From Toxoplasma gondii ME49 (taxonomy: Eukaryota; Apicomplexa; Conoidasida; Eucoccidiorida; Sarcocystidae): 64,000 nt of DNA. Under the pieces are notes generated by a model. That model saw only the letters and a program-made list of their open reading frames with translations, did no database searches and had not been told where the DNA came from. The stretch lies in the NCBI RefSeq assembly GCF_000006565.2, contig NC_031474.1:4127662-4191661 (forward strand). Reading direction: 5' to 3'. A program made the position numbers and the translations under genes. Of this stretch, positions 35,239-47,677 are shown one piece after another (within the stretch, counting starts at the first letter, position 1; every line of letters begins with the position of its first letter).

Positions 35239-36518
35239 TATGATGTGCATTTCGATATGAGGACTGGGAAGGACTTTCGTTTTCTGAGGAGTGAGTGTTT
35301 GCGTTTTCTTTTTTCAGGTGGCGGAGAAGGCAGATTCGCTGTTCCCGGTTGTGAGCGCGGCGTCGATTCTTGCCAAAGTCACGCGCGATCGCATGCTCGT
35401 TCGCTGGACGCCGCACAGGCTCGAGGAAGACGAACGAGAGCGAGAGGAAGACGCGGACAGAGAAGGGAACAAGAAGGAGAAAGCGGCGGAAGCAGAGAAG
35501 GAAAACGAGACTTCGCCTGCGCCGCGAAAAAGAGTGAACGAAGACGAAGAGGTCGAGGCGAATCCGAAGAAGAAAGGGAAAGGAGAGAAGGAGAAGACGA
35601 GAAACGCAAAAGGCGCCGCCTCCTCGTCAATTTTCGGCAGCGGCTATCCAGGAGGTAAACGGATTAAAGTAGTTTCAGTTGTTTCACCGCTCTAATTTGT
35701 GATGAGGTGACCTTCGTTTGTCTTCCATTCCTCGCATGGCCTGGGTTACTGAGAGATGCGTTCTCTTTATTTCTCCCATTTCTCCTTCCTTGTTCTCCCT
35801 TGATTTTAGTTCTCGAATTGCCGCTCTTTTTTTCCTTCTCATCATCATCTTTCTCGTTGTTGTCTCCACGTTCTTCTCTCTCTTCTTGTTCCCCGCCTGT
35901 GTGTTCTCTCTTTTCCTACGCCCTGTCTGTGTGGTTTTCCTCTCTGCGCTCTCTGTCGGGGATTCTATGGGCGGGAGGTTTCTCTCTTTCCATCCCAGTC
36001 TCTGCGCGCCTTCTCTGCCTTTCCTGCCAGACTCGGAGACGATTGCCTTCCTGAACAGAAACTGCGACCCCGTTTTCGGCTTTGACGGCTTCGTCCGCTT
36101 CAGCTGGTCCACGGCTCGGCTTATATTCGAGAAGCGCGGCGTCCCCGTTGACTGGTACGGCGAGGCCCTCCGACCTCGATGTCTCCTCGTGTCTCGTTTT
36201 TGAGAGGCGCGGTTTACAGCGACAGCGGTGGCGCCGTCGGAGCTCGCCGCTAGCGAGGAGCGAGTCTGTGTTTTTCTCTCTGGAGGGATTCCGCTGCAGA
36301 GTCATGCGCATTGCTAGGCGAACGCGTTTCTTTGTCTGTCTGTCGAATTCAGGTACGACGAGGTGGACGACGAGGCAGGGTCAGGTGCCAGCGAAGCGAA
36401 GCAGAGCAGAATCACGAATTTCTTCGCCGCAAAGCGCGAGGCGACTGCAGGCGGCATCGAAAGACCTGCGTTCTTTCTTCGATCGAAACTGCAGCTGCTC
36501 TCCAACCTGGGCGTTTAA
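31176..36518 (+). CDS. Ribonuclease H2 catalytic subunit A with C-terminal PIP box
   Basis: Removes ribonucleotides and RNA from RNA:DNA duplexes, normally as a heterotrimer with H2B and H2C in the nucleus. Exons: 31176-31248, 31607-31714, 32274-32346, 32985-33038, 33727-33814, 34387-34464, 35318-35654, 36031-36154 and 36353-36518, all in phase, giving 366 aa. Catalytic residues are intact: Asp27/Glu28 in GIDEAGRG, Asp136 in VFVDTVG, Asp164 in [15 protein letters not shown]. The ribonucleotide-sensing Tyr is in GSGYPG (~265-270). Intron 6 starts with GC (AAG|GCAAGC) and intron 3 with a weak GTTCGG donor. An extra ~60 Lys/Glu/Arg-rich residues (190-262) precede GSGYPG. Near the C-terminus, QSRITNFF (329-336) is a canonical PCNA-binding PIP box. 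ATG 31176 gives a compact N-terminus like the human protein. Confidence 0.95.
31828..32056 (+). repeat. Higher-order (TA)n repeat with TTTGTATG spacers
   Basis: TA runs are separated by copies of TTTGTATGTATATATGCA (starting at about 31937, 31973 and 32013) in intron 2 of RNase H2A. Further TA/TATC arrays lie at about 32457-32665 in intron 3, and at 35027-35049 and 35202-35241 in intron 6. Confidence 0.85.
34465..34466 (+). other. GC donor of a GC-AG intron (RNase H2A intron 6)
   Basis: The reading frame requires the exon to end with ATC AAG at 34464. The next bases are GCAAGC, the classic rare GC-donor form, and the acceptor is TTTTTTCAG before 35318. Alignment to human RNASEH2A is gap-free across this junction. 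Confidence 0.8.
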
Positions 36519-38408
36519 AGAAAATTCAGCTTTTCTTGAAATGCGCGAGACTGTGCGTGACCAACATTTGTTGGGGTTCTGCGACATCCAATAGTGTACA
36601 TTCGAATCCCACCTGCTTTCAGCGTGGAGCCTCAAACTCTGTGCCTCCACGCCGCTCGAAAGTCTTTTGCCTCTGCACCAACGCTGAGGCTTTTGTCAAA
36701 TTCCACGAGAACTTGATTGACACGCTTCTAAAAGAATGAAGACGCCGACAAAAAGGCAACGAGACCCTCCTCTAACGTACAAATCAGACCCTTCGTCTCG
36801 CCGGAAACGGAAAAGTATAAATATATATATATATATATACTCGTATATATACATATATATGTGTATATATATTCGTAGATGTGTGTGGGCAGATGTATTT
36901 ATACGAGTACCTGCGTCTATCGTCATATTCATATATCTATATGCGTAAGAATTTATGTAGATTGTTCTATTTGAGTCTAGGCATCTCTCAGTGGAGACCA
37001 CTGCACAAAGGATACAGATAGAGTGAGATACGGAGAGAGGCGTCGAGATTTGGGCTGTGACAAATCTGTGCGGTGTCCAGGACTCCAGATTTATGGAGGA
37101 GATTCTCGAGACGTGGCGAGATACAGGATTTCTTGTGTCTGTGAAACTGAAGACGAAATCACAGTCCCCGAAATTCAGGCTGCCGAAGCACTTGAATCCG
37201 AAGATCCACTTTAATACGTAACTGCTTCAAGTTTCTTCATCAACTGATCTCGATTGAACTCTCCTCTCTGACAGAAATAGTTCTTTTTGTCACTGGCGAG
37301 GCAACAGAATCCCCTGTTTCTCGACCCGGATACCTCGCGGCTTATTCTCGAGGAACGAGCCTGTGCGACTCGGCTCCCGAGAGAGCGGCGACTGAAGAAC
37401 TTTTCTCCTCTAAGCACGACCTGTTTCGCGACGAAATATCTGGATGCAATCCTAAAAATACGATTCTCTTCCGCGCAGCAAGAAGCCCCGCCGGTGCCGG
37501 GACCCCAGGAAGGTGTGCGGAGTGGGCGATAGCGACGGGTCTGCGCTCTGCGTCTCTCTCGAGTTTTCCATCGACTCTAGATTGCCTTCGTCAACTCTCT
37601 TCGCTTCGTCACGCGTCCTTCGGAAGGCCGAGAAATCCGCGGTTTCTGAAAGCGGTTTACACCAAGGCGCTCACCACTGTGGCCGGAGGAAGAATCCGAG
37701 ACTCGCAGAGAAGTCCCGGGCCGGAGAGAAATCCGACTGAACGATGATGCTTTGCACACTACAACAGACAGCGTTTAGGGATGATGGCATTTTTTCATAC
37801 GGTGGCGCATCTACCCTGAAAAGGGTAGTGTCAACCTCTTGCGTCAGAAACTTGACAAACGCCTTTCTGTCCGTTTCCCTCGGTCCCCGTGGTCTCTTAG
37901 ACGAAACAATTGACGGTTCTGGAACTCTTGCGACCCCATTCGATCCCGCGAAAACCGGCTGCCCTGGCAACCTCGAGAAGGAAGTCGGAAATTGTTGAAA
38001 ACCTGAAACACCGCGAAAGGCCGCCACGCACCCCGGTGTCTGTACGCCTAGGCCAGCCACGAAAGTTCTGGACACCCGACGGGCGATGCACTCGAGAGGG
38101 CGACTGCGTCTCCAGGGGGCCTGTGGGCCGCGCGCCCCAGGTGCGCTCCGAATATAAGCCGAATCGCCTGCCGAGCCGGAGGCGACTTCGCTCCGAGGCA
38201 GGGACGGAGGTTCCCTTCCTTAAGTTTCCTGACAAGCTGGACAGACTGCCTTCCGGTCTCTGGCTGGGGTCGTGTGTGTGAGCGAGCTAGCGATGAGAGG
38301 AAGAGAACGGCGGAACAGCGAGGGAGAGAACCCGCTTTCGAAGCGCTGTCTCTCGCTCTCTGATCCGCCTTCGCGGCCAGCGAAAGAAACCCGCCTGGCT
38401 TCCGAACT
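36519..38408. other. Convergent 3' region of RNase H2A and the RING gene
   Basis: Two 3' untranslated regions with a (TA)n tract at about 36818-36875. No frame in this interval shows a domain, signal peptide or splice structure. Confidence 0.5.
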
Positions 38409-40823
38409 TCAAATCTGTAATTCCAGGTCTCGATGGTCCACCGGCAGCAAGGTGGGATCCGATGGCGTCCCTGTGAGGATGTTGACGATGTTGGCGCGAC
38501 AAATGGGGCTGCACAGAAGGTAGCGCAATCCAGAGCAACGCCTGACACACCGCAGACAAGTGAGTGCTCGCTCGGAGACAGGCAGGAGAGCGAAAAGAGA
38601 GCGAGAGCAAGCTAAAGACAGCAGCGAGAAGTTCTCCAGATCAGCGAGAGAGCGAAAGAGCAAGGGTCTCAGAGGAAAAGAATGACAGAAGGAGACAAAC
38701 CTACCAAGCTTGACTTGTTTCCAGCCAGTGCTCGACGCAGGCCCTGTGGAAGAAGTGGCTGTACAGACACCAGGAAAGCCATTCGAAACGCTGTGAGAAA
38801 CAACGCTGCAGAAAACGCTCTCCTGTCACCACGTTCAGCGCATCAAAAACTGTGACAAAAAACGCAAAGCGCAAAACAAACAGCCATGCAGAAGCTGTAC
38901 ACCCTGTGCGGACATTCGTCACACGCGCCCGTGAAACAGGATTTGCAAAGAAGCCTCTCGCATTCACTTTCACAGGATTCAGCGATATGCATACCTTCAT
39001 GCACATACACACACACATACATCAACATATATATACATATATATATATATATATGTATATATATGTATATGCATATGGAAATGGATTCGCAGATGGAATG
39101 GATCTCGAGACAGGCAAAGATCGCAGCTGATCCACTTAGGCAGACCGATAGACCCACAAACAGTTACAGATGGATGTAATTATACAGTTATATATATATA
39201 TATATATATATCCATGTAGATAGAACCAGATAGTGAGGACCGAAAACATGGGGATGCATATAGATTGAGAGACAGATAGATCTAGGTAGATAAAGAAGGA
39301 AATCAGAAACTCAAAGTACACAGATAATGCGGAGACGAGAAGTATCTGTTTACCGGCTGTCGCAAGGCATGATGAGAACCTCGTCTTCGTCGTCGAGGTC
39401 GACCATGCAGATCGGACATGCCTTGTTGACGGAGATCGACTGTCGACTGAGGAGCCCCGAGGCGCTCACTCCACTGTCTCCGCCGAGGTCGATGGCCCAG
39501 GGCGCTCCAGCCGGAGTCCGCGGGAGTCCGCCAACGGTCGTGGAGGGAGCTGGCGCCCCGGCAGCCGCTGGGCCAGGAGTGAGCAAATTGGAGACTCCGT
39601 CGATCACCGTCTCGAGAGAGAGACTCGGCAACGTCCGACGCTCGTGCTGTATGTCCACCTCATGGGTGTCGAGAGCTGAACGACGAAAAAGAGAGACATC
39701 GATCGACGCGCGCGTCACGGTATGTCGGCGCGGTCGGGGCATTCTTAGCGCGCGTCCGCCAAAGTCGCTCCGGACCTCAGGCGCCACCCGTTCTTTTCGA
39801 GCACTCGGGAGCATGTAACGGCTCAGGAACAGATGTTTCTTGGACGCCCACAGAGAGGAATGGACAGGCGAAAGCGGTGGAAAGCAGCAGAGATACGAAC
39901 CGGAATCCGCCCACACGACGCGGAAAGAGGCAATTTCCAAAGGTACGTAGAGACAGCGGTTTTGAGAGCGACGTTCATGGAGTGAGAGAGAGAGATTGAG
40001 AGATTGAGACGTACAGAGTGGTACAGAGACGAAAACATACCGACAGATTTGTGCAGCCTGCTACAGAGAGAGAGACAAACAGACCATGTGCATGGACAGA
40101 GAGACGAAAACTCCCCACAGAAGCAAGGAGAATCGATGGGTAAAAAGACACAGGCGCAGAAAGCTGGAAAGGCCAGAAGAAAGCTGGAGAGGCCTGCAGA
40201 CTGTCTCGTTCTGAGGCGAGCGCCACAAAGGAAGTGCAGAGACCATCGAGGAGAACAAGGTGAGTCCACGAGAGAACTCACTGTACTGGCGTCGCAGAGT
40301 TTCGATCAAGTCGCCGTACGTCTTCACTTCGAGTTGCTGCACGAGTGAAGGCGGCGTCGGCTGCCGATCCGCGGGTCTCACGGCGAATCGCACCATGAAG
40401 TAAATGATGCATGGCAGACACACGCAGATCTGTACGTACACCCGAAACGCAGACCGCGCCGCAAGTGCATGCGCAACAGCTCCTGCAGTGCCTGTCGTAT
40501 ACCTGCTTTGCTGCGAATCGGGAGACCGTAGAGTTCCCCTTTCTCGCCGCTGTCTCTGCGGAGTTAGCGCGCTCATGAAAACGTCAAACGACCCACCGGG
40601 TGACACGAAGAGCCGTGCACAAAGGGTGGAGCTTCGAGGCGACAACGTCCCTCCAAATGTAAAAATAAATTCACCGAACTGTCTCACTGTACACATCTAC
40701 AAATCCCTGCAAATGAAGAGCCACTTGAAAAAATACACTCGCGCAAATGGAGATGAAGACACAGAAAAAGAGAAACCGCCTCCACGCAGACAGAGACGCC
40801 ATTTGTTCCTACTGAAATGAATT

Positions 40824-40863
<40 letters not shown>

Positions 40864-41898
40864 CACACATATACGTGGATACATGTATGCACACATTTGC
40901 ATACGAATATATATATATATATATATACATATATCTATATAGATATAGATATAGTGACATATATGTACAGATTCGTACGCGTATGCACGAAGGGACATCG
41001 TGGAGGTGAGGAAGTGACAGCTTTTCGTGTGAGAACAACTTGGACATTTTTAAGCGAGAGAGAAGGTGAGTGAACGCTTACGAGTGTATAGACAACAAAG
41101 GGAATCAAGTAGACAGTGCCGGTCATCCAAAACATGACCTGCGAGACCGTCCGAGCGAGCGTCGCTGGGGATAAAGCCCAAACAAAAAAGAATGTTCATT
41201 TCCTGAATAAGATTCCTCTGAGGCTCTCTTTGACTGTCGCACGTTTGACGCTTCCCTCGCCCGCCTGGTCTACCGTAAGAGCCTCGAAACGTTTTCTTCA
41301 GAATACCCGCATGCGACTTCTCTCTGTCTCGTTCGTTCTCTCGCATTTTTCACTCCTTCTTTTCCACTAAATTTCTTCCCCAGCTCTCCCAAGCAATTTC
41401 TTTCTCATTCTCCTCTTCTCCGTTTCTCGTTCACTCCTTCTCCTTTTCCTTCTCTATTTCGACTCCCTCTCTCTCCTCCCTAGTTCCTCTCCTCTCGCTC
41501 TCTTCCTTCTTCCTCCCCTCATCCTCTCTCTCAGTCGTTACGTCCTGTCCGCTTCGTCACTCACGTTCTTCGCAGCTGGGTTCGAAGAAGAGTTGTTCGA
41601 CGCCCAGAAGCCACCAAGTAAATCCGAACGCATGCACAAGTCGCGGGAGAAGCATCATCGCTCGCGGCACCGAGGTCCCCGCCCGCATGCGCCAGGCCGT
41701 CACTGCTGTGTTGCAAATCAATTGCAGAATCATCCGAGCCAGCCAGACGACGCTCCATACTTTCATCCCTACATCGCAGCTCTGAAAAGAAAAGAAACGC
41801 CCTCCACACCTCCCTTAAGAAACGCGGAAAAGCGCATGCATGCGCCAAATTAAAAACAAGAAAAAGCAGAAAGATCTACTCGGCACGGAGACCGGCTC

Positions 41899-41933
<35 letters not shown>

Positions 41934-43329
41934 AATATATCACAAATGAGAGAGAGATGGCTGGAGGAGAAAGATATACGTACAAATAGATATAGATAGA
42001 TGCACAGATATAGATACAGATATACAGACGTGATCCTGTACAGCGATGTGCATGCATTGATGGAGAGAAGGTCAAGCGCCCAGATATTTGTACGCCTCTT
42101 TTGAGATGCATGCGCAGGAGAGTAGTAGCAGGGACTCGATTCATTGACTTGGGTCATGGCACCTCAAAGAAGGTTCTTTGTCACATCCCACAGACACGAA
42201 GCACAACGTTCCACGGCACCTGCTTGAGAATCACACAAGTCGGCCGTCGCATGTACACGAATACAAAGAAACCTTTGTATTCGTGTACATAGAAACTATG
42301 TCCATGTACAGACACACACATATATATATATATATATATGTGTGTATATACATACATCCAGATCTATGCGTAACGCGACATGTTACTGTGTCCAAGTATG
42401 CCTTCCTGCCCTTCCTTCACGCATTCTTCATGTGGATGGGTGCGCAGAAAAGAGAGCTGAAAAGCCGGTTTTCGAAGCATGCAAAAGAAGAGGTGGAAGG
42501 GAACTCACTCGACCCCAGTCGTTGTTGTAGAGGGCGAGGAGAGCAATCAGGCAGGCACTGAAGCCGACAAGACAGAAGCCGTAGAAAACGTAGACGGATA
42601 CCGCCATGCGCCGATCCCGGCGCAGATTCTCAGCTGCAGAAAAACCCCGAATATAAGACGATAACTTTTTTCGAATGTGGCGCGTCAGGCTCGGTCTCTG
42701 TTCGCCGCGGCGCGGAGAAGACGCACCTGGAGGCTCCACGCCTCGACTGTGTTTTGCAGGGTGCATGCAACGAGCTTCTCCAGTGTCTCGGAAGAAACAG
42801 ACAAAGGACGTGTGAAACTTTGCAGCGTCGTTCTCTCGTTCGTTCGACCGTAGCTGTCTCCGACGAGGGGAGCCGAGCGAGAGGGGGAGAGAAGCAGAAA
42901 GCGGTTTCTCACGAAGGCAGGACGAGTTGAAGAAGAGCCGATACTCGCTTAGGCCCAGCGAACGACAGGCAATTAAAAGCATGCGTCAAAACAGTTTTCT
43001 TGAGCGTGCACTGGCCACAATCGCAAGGAAGCTGGTCCTGCGAAAGGGAAGTCGAGCGAACTCGAAAGGAAGGCTCACACGTGACGCCTTCGGTGTTCTT
43101 TTGACGCCCGCAGTATGGAAAAAACTCGCAGCAGCGCGCAGTCCTGGCTGCTCGTCCGACAGCTTCGGTGCGACAAGCAGACCGGAAAACCTGGGGGCGG
43201 TTTGCTTTTCTTTGTTCGAGTTCTGCTCAGCGTGGAGGCTCGAAAGAAGTCAAAGGCCTCCTTCTTACCTTCCTCATTGAGGTCGCGTTGAATTTGCAAC
43301 GCAATGGCCTCGGCCTCCGCCGCCTCCAT
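38409..43329 (-). CDS. Multi-span membrane RING-H2 E3 ubiquitin ligase
   Basis: Eight exons: 43329-43269, 42633-42509, 41781-41565, 41164-41082, 40429-40282, 39675-39354, 38758-38705 and 38508-38409. All are GT-AG and phase-compatible, giving 369 aa. After ~30 charged residues come four or five hydrophobic spans: [20 protein letters not shown], the [16 protein letters not shown] segment, the [15 protein letters not shown] segment, and a long block with [21 protein letters not shown] Gly/Ala/Pro-rich linker leads to a complete C3H2C3 RING: Cys298, Cys301, Cys316, His320, His323, Cys326, Cys337, Cys340 (CPIC ... HFFHRAC ... CPIC). It should transfer ubiquitin from an E2 at a membrane, perhaps in ER quality control (inference). 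ATG 43329 has a good context and an in-frame stop lies at 43377-43375, but a further 5' exon is possible. Confidence 0.88.
39026..39078 (-). repeat. (TA)n tract in a RING-gene intron
   Basis: TA/CATA array in the intron between exons ending 39354 and starting 38758 on the minus strand. A second run at 39188-39211 is in the same intron. Confidence 0.8.
40828..40945 (-). repeat. (TA)n array in the RING-gene intron 41081-40430
   Basis: Two long TA runs flank a segment rich in CATA/CACA on the + strand (TG-rich on the coding strand). More TA runs lie at 41898-41942 and 42318-42352 in the intron 42508-41782. Confidence 0.8.
42251..42290. repeat. Perfect 18-bp inverted repeat with a 4-base loop
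   Basis: ATGTACACGAATACAAAG at 42251-42268 is followed by AAAC and its exact reverse complement at 42273-42290. It lies in a RING-gene intron (42508-41782) and would fold as a perfect hairpin in either strand of RNA. Confidence 0.95.
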
Positions 43330-46300
43330 TCTTCTTTCCTTCCGGCGTCCGCCCTGCGTCGCTGGGGTCTTCTCTCAGTCTCTTCTTGTGTGCGCCGAGC
43401 TCGCCGATGTCCCCGTCTGTCTGCTCAGACAGAGGCATCTCCCCGACGCTCTGCCGACGCCTTCTGCTGCCTCTCTGCGGTCTGCGGCGGCGAGCGAGGC
43501 CTCGGGAACTCTGCAGAGAAGGAGCGGAGAAGGCCGCAGCGCGCGCGAGGCACACAAGGCAACGAGGGGGACCCTCCTGGCGAGACGCACGGAGCCAGCG
43601 GAACGCAGGAAAAGAGGGGTGAGTAGGAGGCGTGTATCCTCCCGTCGTCTCTGTCGAAATGCTCAGCCGAACAGAGAAGAGAAAGGTCCATCCACAGCTC
43701 TGGCACCACACCCCGGCGCTCTCGCCTTCTCTGCGGATCGCTCTTCACTTCCTCTCCGAACAAACAGACAAGCAGACAGCGAAACGGCACCCAAGCCGCA
43801 GGCGCTCCCTCGAACAAGACACAATCACGTACAGATCGATCGATCTACATCTGCACCTGTCCAGCGGTACCTACTTTTCCTTTATACACATATATACATA
43901 TATATATCTATGAACGTCTATCTATATATACATATATATGAACGTCTGTCGACGACGATCAGTCGAGGAGACGCAAACGCGGATGAGCGACGGGCGGCGG
44001 AAGCGCGCGAGCTGAAAGAGGAAAGACTTGAACTCGACGAACGCCCCAGAGGCGACCCACACGAGCCACCGACGAGACGGAACTCCACTGACGAGCCGCG
44101 AAGGTCTGCACGGTGAAGCCTGGAGGCATATGTCGAAGAGGACGCAAAAAAAAGAGCCTCTTGAAGGTCGAGGTCGTCTCGACTTGGCGGAATTCTGTCG
44201 AAGCCAGAGAGCCGGAGAGCAGATATGCAGCGACTGAAAGCTGTCCCGTCCAAGACGGCAGACGAGATATTCTTTTCTTCAAACGACAGGGGAAAAGAAG
44301 ACTCGAACGGAGCATCCCGAGACGCGGCAAGACCCTGAGGAAACGACGCGGAGACCACGGGTCGACGACGGGGGATCCGTCTTGGGCAAGGAGAGAGAGC
44401 GACAGCTATGCCGACCAGGAAGCGGACGCTTCACCGCAGCCTTGCACAGAGACTGGTACGCAGACGAACGAGAACAGAAGACTCAACGGGAGACGCATGC
44501 ATTCACATTTGCAGGCGCTGGAGTGGCAGGTGCAGGGAGAAGCGCCGCGTTCTGAGTGCGACGGAAACCAGGTTTTTCCGAGAACGCAAAAGCCGCGTCA
44601 CCCCAAACAAGCAAATTGGGGGGGGAAGTCCAGCTGCACAGACTCGGAGACGACCAGTCCGAAGAGGGAGAGGAAAACGTCTGCACCGCAGGCTTCTGCC
44701 AGGTTCCACGCGCGCGCGCGCCAAGTTGCTCTCTCGGGTGTACAGACGCCTGGCGGTTGCCCAAGTGAGACGGCGAATCGCGTTATCTGGAGGAGCATAT
44801 CTCATGGCACTGCGGCGCTTCACGGCCGCTTTCTTGAAAGCCGCGAGCACTGGAGGGCAGGAGAGGAGAGTCTCGGGGCTCGCAAGCGTGGAACTACAAA
44901 GAACAAGTCCGAGAATCGACGGAAACCAGCATGGAGCACAGACCGGCGGAGTCGGCTAGACAGCGGCGAAGCGGATCGGGGGAAGACACCTTCCTCCGAA
45001 GAAGGAATGCATCGTACCGTGAAGGTAAGGGCGGGAGACTGACAAGAAACCGGGAGCGGGCGGCGAATTGCCTCAGACAGCAGACTCACGGGAGGCTAGC
45101 GCTGCAACTTGACAGCGTCCGTGGCCTGTCTCCACTCGACATTGATAAGTTATGGCCGGACAACGAAGCGGAAAATGGGTTGAGTTCCCGACTGCAGCGA
45201 ACCGCTTCGGCACAGATCTCTTGTTGGACTCAGATGTGTACCGTGTGCAGAGAAAAGGCTAGCAACAGCCTGAGTCGCCGCGCAAGAGACGAGCAGTCGG
45301 TCGCGGGTCATGCAGACACTCCCGCGCTTCTGCCGACTGCGAAATCCGTTTTGGAAACGGAGAGCAACTGGAGACTTTTTGCAGCGTTTCGCAGGGCTTT
45401 CGACAGACAAGCGGAGTCCACGAAAAGCTCAAAGCGCGTTGCCCTCGAGAGACCGCCCATGCGCAACTCGCATCGCGCGTGCATGCAGCAGGCGGCACCG
45501 CCAGCAGCTGCTGCTCAAAAAGCAAAGACCTTGGCTTCGCTTTCTTTTCTGGTGTAGCGTCGCATTAACGGCGAGAAAAGGTTGCTGCTCAGAGGCGAGT
45601 CTCTGACGTTCCCGACGAACCGCAGACAAGACAGTCGGAGCAGTTACTGAATTATGGACGGCGACAGTGAACGAAGACACACCTGTAACCAAGTAGCCAC
45701 ACACGGCAAACAAGGGTACGACGGTTCGCCGGATTCTGGAAGGCGTTTGGACGGACGTCCGCGAAGGCTGCAAGAACTTCTCAGGTCTCTCTGTCTATGC
45801 TGCCTTTGAAAGATTTGGCGGCAAGACCCGGCAGTAGGCGCAGGCTCCAGACTTCCCGGGAACGCGGTCTGTCTTCACGTCCGTACCCCTAAACACGAAG
45901 CAGTGTCACTTTCCGGCGAACTTCACAGCGAGTAGTTTGTTTTTCCTGGACGCTCTGTACGGGCGGCCTTATAGCAACTCTTCGCCTGAAATTCAAGAAG
46001 GAATACGATTCCACGGGTGGTACTCCTGACTTTCTCATTGGTACGCCACAGGCACAGCCGCGTCGAGAGTGTGTCTCAAGAAAACTGTTCGCCGCGTTAT
46101 AAAGATGCGTTCGTTTCGCGGTAAGCAACAGTGTGTTGGACTTTTGTAGCAGGCGCAAGCTTAACTTGAAAAGTAGCTGTTGCCTGCGATGGTACGGCGC
46201 GTTGCCTGGCGGAAAACGCTCTTCTCTGGCAAATGCAAGTGCTGCCGCTTAGTTCTAACTGGGAATGTTCTTGAACAGTCATAGAACCACAGTGGTAGGG

Positions 46301-47677
46301 AGCCTTTGCAGTTTTATGAAGACACGGTGGCGGCTTCTTTCGCCTGTCGAGGGCTCCATTCAGCCTCACCGAGTTTTCCGTACTTTCTGTTTCTTCGCTT
46401 CAGAGAGGCAGGGTGCGGTTGAGACGCGTTAACATGCGCTCCTTTTACTCTGTAGTTGGTTTAAATGCTGGAAGACGGAACCCACAACGAATCCCGAGGA
46501 AAGGGATCTCGGTGTGGTGGTCAGAGCCACGGGACGAAAAGTCGACTCTCTCTGTGACGAGGGTTCCTCGTCTGTGTCAAATGCAGCCTGACGGGGTGTG
46601 CCCTGTTGCACGTTATGCCATCAAGATTTACCCCATGAGTCGCTCTCGGTGCGAAACATGGCACATCTATGGCTTGTGTTCAGGCGCTGATTTTTTCGAG
46701 TGTCCGTTGCACATTACTCTGCTTCATGCATGTGCCGCTGAATCCTCCCGCGTCGTTAGCTCTAGAAACGACTTTCTTACACAAAAGAGCTGCCAGTTCC
46801 TCCGGAAAATATTCGCTTAGGAAGACCGCACAGATCACAGCTACCCCATCGAAAGTAATGTAGCATGCACTCTCTGAGGTAAGGACTCGGGCAAGCCGTG
46901 TCCATCCCGCATTCACGATTTCCGAATTGCTGACAATAACTACGGGCGGAGTACGGATCTCATCCGGGAAGAAAGCGCTGTGCCCGCTTAGAACTGTCTC
47001 CGCCGGTGTTTCTTCAAGTGCCGTCTTCTCCTCCGTCCTCTTCACGTGGAAAAGGTCCGCGCGCTGTCGGCACAGCTCTGTGTGTCGGTAGAGATTTCTG
47101 GTCGGCCAGGACTGGAACAGTCGCTCTCACGTAACTGTCAATTCAATGGTAGCCAACGAGATTCACTTCTGCGAATGTTAGCCGCTCGCGAGGAGGTCCT
47201 GCTCAAAAGTTCGGCGGTAAAAGACGGATCCGGAACTCTGTCGCGAAAGGGTCCACAGAGCGTTTGAGAGAAATCCACTGACAGCTGAACCCCGGGCAGA
47301 GCAAACGACAAGGGTCGCAAACGCGGTTGTCGAGTTCCCGCCTCTGCGCTGAGAAACTCCAGTCTGGTGCCAGATTTCAGACGTGCACATTCTCTTTCGC
47401 AGAGTTGAAAATACCTTCGCGGCTTCCTTGTCGTTCTGTTTTTCCTGGCCCTCCATTTGAAGTTCCCGATTTCGTTTCCCTGTGTCTGTGCCGCAGTCCA
47501 GACCTACGGCTTGAGCGCCTTCGACTTCATTTACCACTAAAGAGTCTGCATTTAATTAAAGTCTGTAATAGTGTTTAACTGGATTTTCACTAAAGGGTGG
47601 CTCTTACCCTAAACAGTGTAGTCGTCTCTATCGTTCCTCCATTTCCTAAAGGACTAAACCGAAGCGCGCCCGGGGCC
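43330..47677. other. Divergent region 5' of the RING gene, with unassigned open frames
   Basis: No gene could be assembled. Open frames without an ATG at their start include 44113-45042 (+, 309 codons, Arg/Ser/Thr-rich), 44358-43918 (-, with a Ser-rich stretch), 45773-45429 (-, a basic N-terminus then a hydrophobic segment, resembling a secretory leader) and 47045-46680 (-, with a hydrophobic stretch near its middle). Some may be exons of one or more minus-strand genes, but I found no consistent chain of splice sites and no domain. A TA tract sits at about 43886-43942. Confidence 0.35.

Noticed and set aside
36590..36620. TTCGAATCCC sequence resembling a tRNA T-arm
   Set aside because: The flanking bases do not pair as a T-stem and no acceptor, D or anticodon arms are found upstream.
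38048..38548. Minus-strand frames of 83-166 codons around the last RING exon
   Set aside because: Only the frame that continues CPICR from the RING and ends at 38409 is in phase with the upstream exon. The others are shadows.
44113..45042. Plus-strand frame of 309 codons
   Set aside because: It has no ATG at its start, is Arg/Ser-rich, has no motif and lies opposite equally long minus-strand frames. It is kept only as part of the unassigned region.
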